Positions 47,229-55,124 of a stretch of DNA of 64,000 nucleotides are shown piece after piece. The position numbers were made by a program, and so were the translations under genes. Below the pieces are notes generated by a model. The model ran no database searches, was not told where the DNA came from, and was given only the letters and a program-made list of their open reading frames with translations. How positions within the stretch are numbered: the first letter of the stretch is position 1; every line of letters starts with the position of its first letter. This stretch comes from a virus, in the IMG/VR virus record IMGVR_UViG_3300043399_000297, positions 180,023 through 244,022 of that record, one strand, 5' to 3'.

Positions 47229-48257
47229 ATGAACACATTTAATTCAGATATCCGCCGCATTGGTTTCGCTTGTAAGTGGGCTGAAATCAATAAGAAAGGT
47301 GAAATCGCTAGTGCTGAGGGACTCAACACTGGCGGAACTACCTATGCTTGGGCTAAGCGTAATACACGCAATAAGGTCGAAGACAAGTTGATTGAAGTTG
47401 CTAAACGCAACAGTATCAATACGCACAATCTTGTCAAAAAGGTAGCTACTCTTCCTATTGAACAGCGTATGTTGCGTCTTACTAGCGATATGCTATCATT
47501 CTATACTATGGATGAATACAAAGACTTCTGGACTCGGCAGGATGTGCAGGATAGTCTTGCTCGTTGGTTCGCTCCGATCGGCAAGACTGCTCGTGACAAT
47601 GATGTTCGCTTGTCGTTTCATCCCGATCAGTTTGTAGTTCTTGCTAGTGATCGCGAGGAAGTGGTCAATAAGTCAATCGAAGAATTCGAGTATCACGTTG
47701 ACTTGGCTCGTTTTATGGGTTATGGTAACAACTTTCAGGATATCAAGATCAACGTTCATATCAGTGGTCGTCAAGGACCTGACGGCATCAAGCGTGTTAT
47801 GTCTCGCCTTAGTCCCGAGGCTCGTAACAGTCTCACAATCGAGAATGACGAAATGACTTGGGGTATTGATGCAAGTCTTGAGCTTGTAGACACTTGCCCG
47901 CTCGTGTTAGACATTCATCATCACTGGGTAAAAACAGGAGAATACATTGAACCTACTGACGACCGCATTAAGAGGATTATTGATAGCTGGAATGGTAATC
48001 GTCCTGTTATCCATTATTCAGTTTCCCGTGAAGACTTGCTCACAGACCACTGTAGGAACACTAGACCCCATATTGACACACTGTTAGAAAGTGGTCACAA
48101 CAAGCAGAGGCTTCGTGCCCATAGTGACTATTATTGGAATAAGGAAGTCAACGACTGGGCAATGACCCACAATGAGTGGGCTGATATTATGTGCGAGAGT
48201 AAGGCTAAGAATCTAGCCACACAACTACTCTATGATACATATATCAAGAAAGGTTGA
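47229..48257 (+). CDS. uvsE: UV damage endonuclease (UvdE/UvsE family)
   Basis: 342 aa from the ATG just after the promoter; an upstream in-frame TTG overlaps the -35. Family signatures: IRRIGFACKW, LRLTSDMLSFYTM, LSFHPDQFVVLASD, INVHISGRQG, SLTIENDEMTWG, PLVLDIHHHWV and HYSVSRE, giving the metal-binding His, Glu and Asp of the TIM barrel. It nicks DNA 5' of UV photoproducts. Phages in lit water often carry such repair genes. The mRNA is predicted leaderless. Confidence 0.88.
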   Translation: MNTFNSDIRRIGFACKWAEINKKGEIASAEGLNTGGTTYAWAKRNTRNKVEDKLIEVAKRNSINTHNLVKKVATLPIEQRMLRLTSDMLSFYTMDEYKDFWTRQDVQDSLARWFAPIGKTARDNDVRLSFHPDQFVVLASDREEVVNKSIEEFEYHVDLARFMGYGNNFQDIKINVHISGRQGPDGIKRVMSRLSPEARNSLTIENDEMTWGIDASLELVDTCPLVLDIHHHWVKTGEYIEPTDDRIKRIIDSWNGNRPVIHYSVSREDLLTDHCRNTRPHIDTLLESGHNKQRLRAHSDYYWNKEVNDWAMTHNEWADIMCESKAKNLATQLLYDTYIKKG

Positions 48258-48259
48258 TT

Positions 48260-48736
48260 ATGTTTGAAAAATTAAAAAGATTTTTAGCACCTGAATTATA
48301 TGATATTGGTTCTGGAGGAAGTGGGGCACCACAACCTATACCTGAACCAGTCGTTGAAGAAAAGCCCAAAAAGCCGAGAAAGCCTCGTAAGCCAAAACCC
48401 AAGCCGGTTGAATTAACTGCTAAAGAAAAAGCTACTTTAGCAGGTGAACCCTATATCGCAATCTTGAGCGTTGATCTTGATCCTAAAGATATTAACAATG
48501 GATCATTTGAGCTTGATTGGAATGATAAGTTTGTCGTAAATCTTGTTAAGCAGGGATATAAGCTTAGCAATAGCGACACCGATGCTATGATCGTTGATCG
48601 TTGGTTCCAAACTGTTTGTCGCAATATTGCCCTTGAAGTGTATGAACAAGAGCAAGCTGATCCGGAAAAGCGTGATAGTGATTTGAGAATCATCCAGCAG
48701 CGTGATTTGGGTGATGGGTATACTGAGGTAAGTTAA
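48260..48736 (+). CDS. Hypothetical protein with Pro/Lys linker
   Basis: 158 aa from ATG 48260. Short N-terminal helix (MFEKLKRFLAPELYD), a Gly/Pro region, a basic KPKKPRKPRKPKPKP linker (about 35-50), then a globular acidic alpha/beta part. The linker may bind nucleic acid or membrane phosphate groups. No known family. Confidence 0.6.
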   Translation: MFEKLKRFLAPELYDIGSGGSGAPQPIPEPVVEEKPKKPRKPRKPKPKPVELTAKEKATLAGEPYIAILSVDLDPKDINNGSFELDWNDKFVVNLVKQGYKLSNSDTDAMIVDRWFQTVCRNIALEVYEQEQADPEKRDSDLRIIQQRDLGDGYTEVS

Positions 48737-48748
48737 GGAAAGTTGATA

Positions 48749-49399
48749 ATGTCAGAAGTCCAAAGTCATGGTCTGTTATTTGAGAATGTAGTAATTGAGG
48801 CTATTACCGGGTTGTCTAAGGCTGAATATCAAAGACTGCTGCCAAATTCCTATACTAATTCAATGGATATTGCTAGAGGCTATCTAAGCGAGGTAGACAG
48901 ATCAATAAAGGCCACTAGCGGCTCCGGAGTAGGTTGCGGAGACATATTGCGGTTCCTACGCCATTGTAGAGATGACGATTTTGTTATGGTTGTAGGTATT
49001 TGGAAGCAGATCACACCTAAGCTGAAACTATATCACGAAATCTACGAATTTCAGTTTTCACCCAAGCATTATGCTACGTTGTTCGCAGATTTGACCGAAG
49101 AAACTTTGACACCGTTTGTGGAATATGTCAAGGCGATCCCATATGGTAGAGAGGGGCAGTTATCAAATCGTAAGGTCTGGAAGGAGCGGCGTTCTACAAT
49201 TTATGAGACATACGGTAAAGGTATAGTTGCTATTGATGCCAAGATCGATAGTAAAACACAGCGCAGAGTCCAATGTTCAGTAAAGATCAATGATTTGATT
49301 AGCTCTGACATACCCTTTAGTAAATACACTACTGATTATAAAGGAATAAGTTTACCATATGAGCAAGAAAGCACACCAAGAACGTTCTCGGGAGCTTGA
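48749..49399 (+). CDS. Probable type II restriction endonuclease
   Basis: 216 aa, ATG 48749 with AAGGAAAG. HGLLFENVVIEAITG near the start (an early Glu as in PD-(D/E)xK folds), then SEVDRSIKATSGSGVGCGD (residues about 48-66): an acidic residue, IK, and GCGDILRF, a pattern I recognise from phage and bacterial type II endonucleases. The next gene, overlapping by 41 bp, is an adenine methyltransferase, the usual partner. Recognition sequence unknown. No other domain. Confidence 0.65.
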   Translation: MSEVQSHGLLFENVVIEAITGLSKAEYQRLLPNSYTNSMDIARGYLSEVDRSIKATSGSGVGCGDILRFLRHCRDDDFVMVVGIWKQITPKLKLYHEIYEFQFSPKHYATLFADLTEETLTPFVEYVKAIPYGREGQLSNRKVWKERRSTIYETYGKGIVAIDAKIDSKTQRRVQCSVKINDLISSDIPFSKYTTDYKGISLPYEQESTPRTFSGA

Positions 49400-50201
49400 T
49401 CAGTTTTATACTGATCCTAAATACGCAGAACATTTCTACAATAAAATTAAGGAAGTAATAGATATAAGTGCAGCAGATATTCTTTTGGAGCCCTCGGCGG
49501 GAACAGGTAGCTTCTATAATCTCCTTGATGTCAACAAGCGGATTGGACTTGATTTAGAACCAAAGGCGGTAGGTGTTATACAGCAAGATTTCTTCTGGTG
49601 GAACGTCCCTAAAGACAAAAGTATTATTACACTTGGGAATCCTCCGTTCGGGAAAAATTCTAACCTAGCAATACAATTCTTCAATCGAGCAGCCATATTC
49701 AGTGATGCTATTGCGTTTGTCCTTCCGAGAACATTTAAGAAAGACAGTGTTATTAACCGTTTGGATAAAAATTTTCATCTTATATATGAGGAAATTGTTC
49801 CCGAAAATAGTTTTATCTTTAATGGAAATCCTTATAGCGTATGGTGTTGTGCCCAAGTATGGGTTAAGAAAGACGTAGTTCGTCCCAAAATTCAGACATT
49901 TTCTATTAAAGACGTATCTGAATGGTTCACTATCACTGAACCTGATGATGCCGACTTTTCTATTCAGCGCGTCGGCGGAAAAGCCGGTACCATTCGTACC
50001 GAAGAATTCAAGAGTTATAGTAGGCAAAGTCATTATTTCTTTAAACAACACGATTCAAGAGTCTTGGAAATTTTCAAGGGCATCGACTTTGATGAGGTTC
50101 GATATAACACAGCTGGAAACCCTTCAGTTAGCCCAAGTGAACTGGTTAAACTTTGGATAAAAAATGCCAAATTGGCTGGAATTATTAAAGATGCAGCTTG
50201 A
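49359..50201 (+). CDS. DNA N6-adenine methyltransferase
   Basis: 280 aa. DQFYTDPKYAEHFYN at the N-terminus, SAM site LLEPSAGTGSFYNLL near 42-56, IGLDLEP, and catalytic NPPFGK near 94-99 (gamma-class NPPF). AFVLPRTFKKDS follows the catalytic loop. A target recognition region occupies the C-terminal half. It overlaps the putative restriction endonuclease gene in another frame, consistent with a phage restriction-modification pair. Confidence 0.85.
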   Translation: MSKKAHQERSRELDQFYTDPKYAEHFYNKIKEVIDISAADILLEPSAGTGSFYNLLDVNKRIGLDLEPKAVGVIQQDFFWWNVPKDKSIITLGNPPFGKNSNLAIQFFNRAAIFSDAIAFVLPRTFKKDSVINRLDKNFHLIYEEIVPENSFIFNGNPYSVWCCAQVWVKKDVVRPKIQTFSIKDVSEWFTITEPDDADFSIQRVGGKAGTIRTEEFKSYSRQSHYFFKQHDSRVLEIFKGIDFDEVRYNTAGNPSVSPSELVKLWIKNAKLAGIIKDAA

Positions 50202-50226
50202 CAACTGCTACTATATCGTGTAATAT
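50198..50226 (+). promoter_or_regulatory. Sigma70-type promoter
   Basis: TTGACA (50198-50203), 17-bp spacer, TAATAT (50221-50226). 28 nt before ATG 50255. Confidence 0.7.
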
Positions 50227-50254
50227 GTCTATATATTAACAGACAGGATACCGC

Positions 50255-51256
50255 ATGAAATACGCACTTATTGACACTGCTAACACTTTCTTCCGCGCTC
50301 GGCACGTTGCTAATCGCAATACTGACACTTGGGAGAAGATTGGTATGGCATTGCATCTTACATTCTCATCAGTCAATATGATTGTGCGTAACTATGGCAT
50401 AGACCACGTTGTGTTCTGTCTTGAGGGTCGCAGTTGGCGTAAGGATTATTATCCCAGATATAAGGCTCATCGCAAGCTTGACGAAAGTGCGATGACGCAA
50501 AAAGAAGTTGAAGAAAATCAGATGTTCTGGGAAACGTATGATATCTTCACTACCTACCTGCGTGATAAGACTAATGCTAGCGTGTTGCGTTGTCCTAATG
50601 CAGAAGCAGACGACCTTATTGCTCGTTTCATTGACCTTCATCCCGATGATGAACATTATATCATTTCTAGCGACAGTGACTTTGTCCAGCTTATCAGTGA
50701 CAATGTGAAGCAGTATAATGGTGTTAGCAACCAGCTTATCACTAAAGATGGTTACTTCAATGATCGTGGTAAGCCTGTTAAGGACAAGAAGACTGGCGAG
50801 CATAAGTTGCTTGAGGATCCCGAGTATCTACTGTTCAAGAAGATCATTCGCGGTGACGCTACTGACAATGTGTTCAGTGCATATCCCGGCGCTCGTGAGA
50901 AGGGTTCTAAGAATACAGTAGGTATTCGTGAGGCTTTTGAGGACCGTAACAAGCAAGGGTTCAATTGGAATAACTTTCTGTTGCAGCGTTGGGTTGATCA
51001 CGATGGTATTGAGCATCGTGTTAAGGATGACTATGAGCGCAACCGCACACTAATTGATCTTCGCGCCCAGCCCGATGAAATCAAGGAGGCTGTTGACAAT
51101 GTGATCAAGGCTGAAGTTCGCACCAACATTAATTCAATGGTTGGCATTCATCTTATGAAGTTCTGCGGTAAGTATGAACTTACTCGTATCAGTGAGCAGG
51201 CTGAGACTTTCAGTAAGTGGCTGAATACATCATATAAGGGTGTTCTTAATGACTGA
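50255..51256 (+). CDS. rnh: 5'-3' exonuclease / flap nuclease (T4 RNase H-like)
   Basis: 333 aa FEN-type PIN nuclease. ALIDTANTFFRA (metal Asp), VFCLEGRSWRKDYYPRYKAH (arch-region Arg/Lys), CPNAEADDLIARF with three acidic residues, YIISSDSDFVQLI (two Asp), and GDATDNVFSAYPG (Asp of the H3TH). Length fits T4 RNase H (305). It removes RNA primers and flaps on the lagging strand together with the ligase at 58867. Confidence 0.9.
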   Translation: MKYALIDTANTFFRARHVANRNTDTWEKIGMALHLTFSSVNMIVRNYGIDHVVFCLEGRSWRKDYYPRYKAHRKLDESAMTQKEVEENQMFWETYDIFTTYLRDKTNASVLRCPNAEADDLIARFIDLHPDDEHYIISSDSDFVQLISDNVKQYNGVSNQLITKDGYFNDRGKPVKDKKTGEHKLLEDPEYLLFKKIIRGDATDNVFSAYPGAREKGSKNTVGIREAFEDRNKQGFNWNNFLLQRWVDHDGIEHRVKDDYERNRTLIDLRAQPDEIKEAVDNVIKAEVRTNINSMVGIHLMKFCGKYELTRISEQAETFSKWLNTSYKGVLND

Positions 51257-51545
51257 ATTCACTTGTAAATCTTGTATTCATTCTCGTTGCAGCAAGTTAG
51301 CTACATTCTTTAGCTATCTGATGGAATGGAAAGGCCCGGAGTCACATTGGTACAAGTGTGCTAAATCTTTTAGTCCCGCCCACGAAATTAGCCATCCGGT
51401 TGTGGGTACTCAAAAGGTTAAGGCCAAAATGGATTATTGTGAAGTATATCGCAATCACGGTAAATGTGGTCCCGATGCTAAATACTGGGCTCCTAAGAAA
51501 AAGAAAGATTTATTCAAAATGCTAACAAAGGAATACAATGACTGA
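51249..51545 (+). CDS. Small Cys-rich protein
   Basis: 98 aa from the ATG at 51249 (the frame opens at 51240 with GTG), overlapping the exonuclease gene by 8 bp. Cys pattern: FTCKSCIHSRC, then WYKC, MDYCEVYRNHGKCG; six Cys in all, so a zinc-binding protein is likely. Lys-rich C-terminus. Function unknown. Confidence 0.65.
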   Translation: MTEFTCKSCIHSRCSKLATFFSYLMEWKGPESHWYKCAKSFSPAHEISHPVVGTQKVKAKMDYCEVYRNHGKCGPDAKYWAPKKKKDLFKMLTKEYND

Positions 51546-51723
51546 CAAGACTGAAAAAGCCCTCAAGCTTTATGATATTGTAGAACAATTCATTGAAGAT
51601 CAGGATATTTGGGGCGAGGAAAGCGTTTATCAATGCGACCGGGTAATTGAAAACGCATATGATTTTATTGCCCAACTATGCGATATCGTAGGATACCGAG
51701 AATTGGAGCCTGAGGATGACTGA
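51538..51723 (+). CDS. Small acidic hypothetical protein
   Basis: 61 aa, acidic, all helical (LKLYDIVEQFIEDQDIWGEE). Overlaps both neighbours by 8 bp. No known family. Confidence 0.65.
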   Translation: MTDKTEKALKLYDIVEQFIEDQDIWGEESVYQCDRVIENAYDFIAQLCDIVGYRELEPEDD

Positions 51724-52171
51724 ATTAGTAGCAAAACCAATCGTTAAAAACCAATTTTGGATCGTCACTGATGGTCACAAGAAAGTAGGTAATATTGAAG
51801 CAAACAATGCTGGTTATGGGGTGCAATTGAACGGAAATTTCCTGCAATTCAACAACACCGATGATCTAAAGAAAACCACAAAAATTAAGTTTGAGAGTAT
51901 TTCAGATACTATCAGCAAACCTACTCATCCATATCCAGAGTATCCTACTACGAAACGAGTATATAACAGTATACTTGATATTCAGCGTGGATTGCATCTG
52001 TTCACTAAAACTAAAAAGAGCAAGTGCCTTCACGCAGCCGGATATTATGTTATGGAGCAGAATAATGTTAAGCAAGTATTATTCTGTCCCAAGTATATCT
52101 TCATTCAGCGGTATCCATATCAAGGACCTTTTAAAACTGAATCAGAAGCACAGGCAGTGATAAATACTTGA
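51716..52171 (+). CDS. Conserved phage hypothetical protein
   Basis: 151 aa, beta-rich. Contains NQFWIVTDGHKKVGNIEANN, HPYPEYPTTKRVYNSILDIQ and KCLHAAGYYVMEQNN; the last part reads FIQRYPYQGPFKTESEAQAV, a beta-hairpin and helix like a small RNA- or DNA-binding domain. Overlaps neighbours. No known family. Confidence 0.6.
   Translation: MTELVAKPIVKNQFWIVTDGHKKVGNIEANNAGYGVQLNGNFLQFNNTDDLKKTTKIKFESISDTISKPTHPYPEYPTTKRVYNSILDIQRGLHLFTKTKKSKCLHAAGYYVMEQNNVKQVLFCPKYIFIQRYPYQGPFKTESEAQAVINT
52159..52166 (+). promoter_or_regulatory. Late promoter box GATAAATA abutting a start codon
   Basis: GATAAATA followed by C, 4 nt before ATG 52171. It lies in the last codons of the upstream gene. Confidence 0.4.
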
Positions 52172-52377
52172 TGTTACATATTAAGCGTTTCATTGATAAG
52201 ATGGCTGTTGTAGAATCCAAGATGAATAAGGATGTGGTTCTGCCTATTAATGATGCTCGGGGATTACGTGACGATATCACTAGGTTGCTTGCTGATTTAC
52301 AAGAATTGAATGATAACTCAAAAAACAAAAACGATGACGTAATACAGATTGAAATTAAAGGCGGAACATTTAAATGA
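52171..52377 (+). CDS. Small coiled-coil protein
   Basis: 68 aa from the ATG overlapping the previous stop by one base (TTG at 52168 also possible). Helical with a heptad-like segment (LRDDITRLLADLQELND) and a short beta end (VIQIEIKGGTF). Overlaps the next start by ATGA. Confidence 0.6.
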   Translation: MLHIKRFIDKMAVVESKMNKDVVLPINDARGLRDDITRLLADLQELNDNSKNKNDDVIQIEIKGGTFK

Positions 52378-52673
52378 GCAGAACACAGCCAACTGTGTTG
52401 CTAGAATATGTTGATAAGAAAACATATAAGTGCGACCAAATTGTGGAGGCAGCAGGAATCTGGGCTGTGTTCTATGATGACCAGCCTATCAATCTCAAAT
52501 CAAGTCATTATCTTGCTAATGATGCTGCACCTAAATATAAGAAAACTAGTTTTTCTAATCCTGGACATGCAAGAAATCTATGTCGCAAGTTGAACGCACA
52601 GTTTAAAACTGATAAGTTCACTGTTGTCTTTATGAACTCGGGTAGAACAGTCTATCCTGATGACCTATCCTAA
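52374..52673 (+). CDS. Hypothetical phage protein
   Basis: 99 aa: LLEYVDKKTYKCDQIVEAAG, IWAVFYDDQPINLKSSHYL, a basic helix HARNLCRKLNAQFKT and a final beta-strand with VVFMNSGRTVY. Alpha/beta, basic. Translationally coupled on both sides. No known family. Confidence 0.6.
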   Translation: MSRTQPTVLLEYVDKKTYKCDQIVEAAGIWAVFYDDQPINLKSSHYLANDAAPKYKKTSFSNPGHARNLCRKLNAQFKTDKFTVVFMNSGRTVYPDDLS

Positions 52674-53061
52674 AACCAAGACTGATATAATCAAACTCAT
52701 ACTTGATGAAGCCAAGGATAACCCAGACTTTCCTTGGAAGGATGTAGCGTCGGATAAGCTGATCTTTGACTGGTTTGTTACCGGCAGAGCAGGATCAGGA
52801 CTAAGACTTACTGATGCAGGAGCTAAAGCATTTGAGACTGCAAAGATAGCGCACTATGACTTTGACTTCACCCCTCCTAACAATACTAAGGGCGCTGCTA
52901 ACTGGGGAAGATATACTCTCATACTTGACAAAAAGGTCAAATGCCCTTACTATGTTGGCGTGGGTAAGAAACAACCTTACATTAGATTATACGACCATCG
53001 TACTGCGATGATGTTAACTCTTTATGGAGACCTTGAGAGTTATTTGGAATCTGTCAAGTGA
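52660..53061 (+). CDS. Conserved phage hypothetical protein
   Basis: 133 aa. FDWFVTGRAGSGLRLTDAGA resembles a winged-helix-like segment; then beta-strands RYTLILDKKVKCPYYVGVGK and PYIRLYDHRTAMMLTLYGDL. Possibly nucleic-acid binding. Ends overlapping the convergent HNH gene by 8 bp. Confidence 0.6.
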   Translation: MTYPKTKTDIIKLILDEAKDNPDFPWKDVASDKLIFDWFVTGRAGSGLRLTDAGAKAFETAKIAHYDFDFTPPNNTKGAANWGRYTLILDKKVKCPYYVGVGKKQPYIRLYDHRTAMMLTLYGDLESYLESVK

Positions 53062-53653
53062 CACGGTGCTTACAGCTATCACCGTGAAACCTAGTATAGT
53101 TTCCTCTCCCTTTGCCAATTTTACCACAATGTGGACAGGTCCACATTATTTGACTAGGTGCATGTGGCCCTGCAAATGGATGATTGCCGTTCTGTAATTG
53201 AGTATACACTGGGTTGGAATTACCGATAAAATGATGAGAGCCGCTTGCTAGTCGTCTTTGTGTAGTTGCTCTACTAATCTCGCCGCCCAGAAACGGATGA
53301 GTCCCTTCGATCACTCGTTTCTGACCGCTTCTGCGTTGAATCTCTCCTCCCAAAAAGTTATGAGTTCCGTTTTTTACCTGCTCTTTTGCGTTCCGACTAG
53401 CCAGGTCTGATATTTCTTTTGCAGTTAGTCCTAGTTTAAAACTCAGACGATGGCAGGCAGCCCAGTCACCTTGTGAATAATGAATGTCGTAATGCTCCTG
53501 CATTGATACTGCTTTGAGGTTTAAGGGAGAGTTATTTGAACGGTCGCCGTCGATATGATGAATATCATATGACCGACCTTGGTCATCTTTGGGAATAGGA
53601 CCATAGTGGTTTTCGTATATTTTGCGGTAATTGGTTTTTCTATAAATAGTCAT
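53054..53653 (-). CDS. HNH homing endonuclease with NGTHPF-like repeats
   Basis: 199 aa. HNH core: YGPIPKDDQGRSYDIHHIDG, DRSNNSPLNLKAVSMQEHYDIHYSQGDW; repeats NGTHNFLGGE, EGTHPFLGGE, SGSHHFIGN, NGNHPFAGP (about residues 95-165); C-terminal zinc finger CPHCGKIGKGRGNYTRFHGDSC. Close paralog of the gene at 17726, with the same leader. The repeats differ between the two, as expected if they read different targets. Confidence 0.88.
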   Translation of the reverse strand: MTIYRKTNYRKIYENHYGPIPKDDQGRSYDIHHIDGDRSNNSPLNLKAVSMQEHYDIHYSQGDWAACHRLSFKLGLTAKEISDLASRNAKEQVKNGTHNFLGGEIQRRSGQKRVIEGTHPFLGGEISRATTQRRLASGSHHFIGNSNPVYTQLQNGNHPFAGPHAPSQIMWTCPHCGKIGKGRGNYTRFHGDSCKHRVT

Positions 53654-53714
53654 CGCTGATGCTCCTTGTAAGCGTTAGAGTAGTTGGGAACGCCAATTCC
53701 GCGAACTACATCTT
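53654..53714 (-). promoter_or_regulatory. Conserved two-hairpin mRNA leader, copy D
   Basis: Hairpin I: GTAGTT/AACTAC with inner GGAA/TTCC and loop TTGGCG. Hairpin II: ACGCT/AGCAT around AAGGAG. The 3' half is identical to copy B; the inner stem is like copy A. Confidence 0.6.
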
Positions 53715-53722
53715 TATTTATC
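53715..53722 (-). promoter_or_regulatory. Late promoter GATAAATA (minus strand)
   Basis: GATAAATA on the minus strand, directly upstream of leader copy D. Confidence 0.6.
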
Positions 53723-53760
53723 ATTTACCCAAAATCGTTTACTTTTATAGTACTAGCATG

Positions 53761-53768
53761 TATAAATA
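53761..53768 (+). promoter_or_regulatory. Late promoter, exact TATAAATA
   Basis: Exact consensus, 43 nt before ATG 53812; the transcript would start beside the hairpin at 53775. Confidence 0.75.
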
Positions 53769-53774
53769 AATATG

Positions 53775-53789
53775 CGGAACTTAGTTCCG
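53775..53789 (+). promoter_or_regulatory. 5' leader hairpin
   Basis: CGGAAC-TTA-GTTCCG, a 6-bp stem at the 5' end of the predicted late mRNA; may stabilise it. GGAG at about 53801-53804 stays free. Confidence 0.5.
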
Positions 53790-53811
53790 TTAACACACAC
53801 GGAGAAAAAAT

Positions 53812-54090
53812 ATGTTTAAGATGATGATTAATAATACCACTGATATTGTGGAAACCTCAAAGAGAATGTATATTGATACGTTCTTCAAGCACGAAGGTCT
53901 GAATAAGGCTTTTCACGATTTTGTTAATGCACAGTCAGAATATACAAGAAAAGCCATTGACACTATGTTTAAAGCAGGTGATGATGTAACTAAGATTGTT
54001 ACTGACAAACAGTTTTATACACAGTCTTATAATGATATCAAGAATCGTTTTAAGAGAGATAAGACAGATACACAGAAGAAGGGAAAGTAA
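53812..54090 (+). CDS. Helical late protein, phasin-like pattern
   Basis: 92 aa, all alpha-helical and amphipathic (DIVETSKRMYIDTFF, FHDFVNAQSEYTRKAIDTMF), with a basic tail. The pattern of repeated Ser/Thr/Ala helices recalls phasins, but this is weak. Strong late promoter, 5' hairpin and a good ribosome binding site suggest abundant late expression. Confidence 0.6.
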   Translation: MFKMMINNTTDIVETSKRMYIDTFFKHEGLNKAFHDFVNAQSEYTRKAIDTMFKAGDDVTKIVTDKQFYTQSYNDIKNRFKRDKTDTQKKGK

Positions 54091-54091
54091 A

Positions 54092-54187
54092 ATGCAGACA
54101 GAGAACATTGTTTTAGTATCGCGCGGACTTGCCGCAACCGTTTTAATCGGTATGGGCTTTTTGTTTTGCGCATTGTTTGGAATTTAA
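54092..54187 (+). CDS. 31-aa membrane peptide
   Basis: 31 aa, one hydrophobic helix from Val-9 to the end (GLAATVLIGMGFLFCALFGI). Ribosome binding site GGGAAAG. Starts one base after the previous stop. Could be a small holin, antiholin or membrane regulator. Confidence 0.5.
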   Translation: MQTENIVLVSRGLAATVLIGMGFLFCALFGI

Positions 54188-54197
54188 GGATTATACT

Positions 54198-54467
54198 ATG
54201 AATGAGAATAAGATTCCGGGAATGCCCGAAATTAAGTTTAACAAGAATGGATATGAGATTCGTTCTGATATTTTGGGCCTCGCCAACAAGCTGGTTCTTG
54301 AGGAATACAAGATGAAATTCGCTGGATGGGAAATGACTCAGTACCGTGATCCAGAAACCAAGCAAGTTGTTGCTAAGGTTGATATGCCAGAATTTCCGGG
54401 TCTTGAAAAGGTCCTAGAGACCGCTCAAAAAATGTATGATTTTGTAAATCAGAATCCAAAAAAGTAA
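54198..54467 (+). CDS. Small hypothetical protein
   Basis: 89 aa from ATG 54198 (AAGGA upstream). IPGMPEIKFNKNGYEIRSDI, a helical middle and MPEFPGLEKVLETAQKMYDF. Amphipathic, may associate with the 53812 protein on the same late transcript. No known family. Confidence 0.6.
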   Translation: MNENKIPGMPEIKFNKNGYEIRSDILGLANKLVLEEYKMKFAGWEMTQYRDPETKQVVAKVDMPEFPGLEKVLETAQKMYDFVNQNPKK

Positions 54468-54476
54468 AATAAACGG

Positions 54477-54505
54477 TTGACAAAAGGTCTCCTTGGAGCT
54501 ATATT
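54477..54505 (+). promoter_or_regulatory. Sigma70-type promoter with palindromic -10/start region
   Basis: TTGACA (54477-54482), 17-bp spacer, TATATT (54500-54505). The inverted repeat AGCTATATT-CT-AATATAGCT (54497-54516) covers the -10 and start region, as an operator would. Confidence 0.75.
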
Positions 54506-54532
54506 CTAATATAGCTTCTAAGGAGATTTTTT

Positions 54533-54625
54533 ATGTTTACGGATATCTTAAAAATTAATGCTGAACGTAAAATGGATAAGTTTGACCGGCTTTCTCCTGA
54601 GTGGCGAGAGTTAGTTCGTGAATAA
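54533..54625 (+). CDS. 30-aa peptide
   Basis: 30 aa, MFTDILKINAERKMDKFDRL then SPEWRELVRE; charged helix. Strong ribosome binding site TAAGGAG and promoter make translation likely. First gene of the 54.5-55.7 kb operon. Confidence 0.6.
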   Translation: MFTDILKINAERKMDKFDRLSPEWRELVRE

Positions 54626-54713
54626 TAATCGTTTCCCCGAACACAACGAATCCGTTGAAAATTATCTGTACCGTGTTCGTGTTGTGAATGTTGCGGATAG
54701 GAGCCTGATCTAA
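54618..54713 (+). CDS. 31-aa peptide
   Basis: GTG start overlapping the previous gene by 8 bp; stop overlaps the next ATG as TAATG. NNNRFPEHNESVENYLYRVR. Supported mainly by tight coupling on both sides. Confidence 0.45.
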   Translation: MNNNRFPEHNESVENYLYRVRVVNVADRSLI

Positions 54714-54937
54714 TGACTCGTGAAGAAGCTATGAAGCCCTTGGGCTCAGGGGAAGCACGTTTTCCCTGCTCAGCCGGCGCTCTCCTCCGTGGCCAAGTCC
54801 GCAATGCTGCTATAATGTATGGCGTAGACTACTATGAAGAAAAAGGTTGGCTTGAGTCAACTTTTATCTTGCGTGGCGATGCATTTCGTGTTATTAAACT
54901 TCAGCGGGCACTTAAAGCTCAGCTTGGAGATGACTAA
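54713..54937 (+). CDS. Small hypothetical protein
   Basis: 74 aa. GSGEARFPCSAGALLRGQVR followed by a helical, basic C-terminus (FRVIKLQRALKAQLG). Overlaps neighbours by one base. Possible nucleic-acid binding; function unknown. Confidence 0.65.
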   Translation: MTREEAMKPLGSGEARFPCSAGALLRGQVRNAAIMYGVDYYEEKGWLESTFILRGDAFRVIKLQRALKAQLGDD

Positions 54938-55122
54938 TGCAACGATATATCACAGTATGGCGTAAGGCGACGCCCGACAATGTCCTTGATTGGGATCATT
55001 ATGTCAGCTTCGATCTTGACGATGTTGCTACTGTTGTAGAGAACATCAAGAAGCAGGGTGTGCATCAGTATCACACCTATCCAATCGGCGATGTAATTCC
55101 TGAATATTCATCGGAGTATTGA
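54937..55122 (+). CDS. Small hypothetical protein
   Basis: 61 aa, beta-alpha: YITVWRKATPDNVLDWDHYV, VATVVENIKKQGVHQYHTY. Starts on the last base of the previous stop. No family. Confidence 0.65.
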   Translation: MQRYITVWRKATPDNVLDWDHYVSFDLDDVATVVENIKKQGVHQYHTYPIGDVIPEYSSEY

Positions 55123-55124
55123 CA

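Noticed and set aside
53062-53086. CACGGTG/CACCGTG inverted repeat as terminator between convergent genes
   Set aside because: 11-nt loop and no T-run; may be weak, so not annotated as a terminator.
55119-55124. TTGACA before the gene at 55125
   Set aside because: No -10 box at proper spacing; the gene is well coupled to its upstream neighbour.
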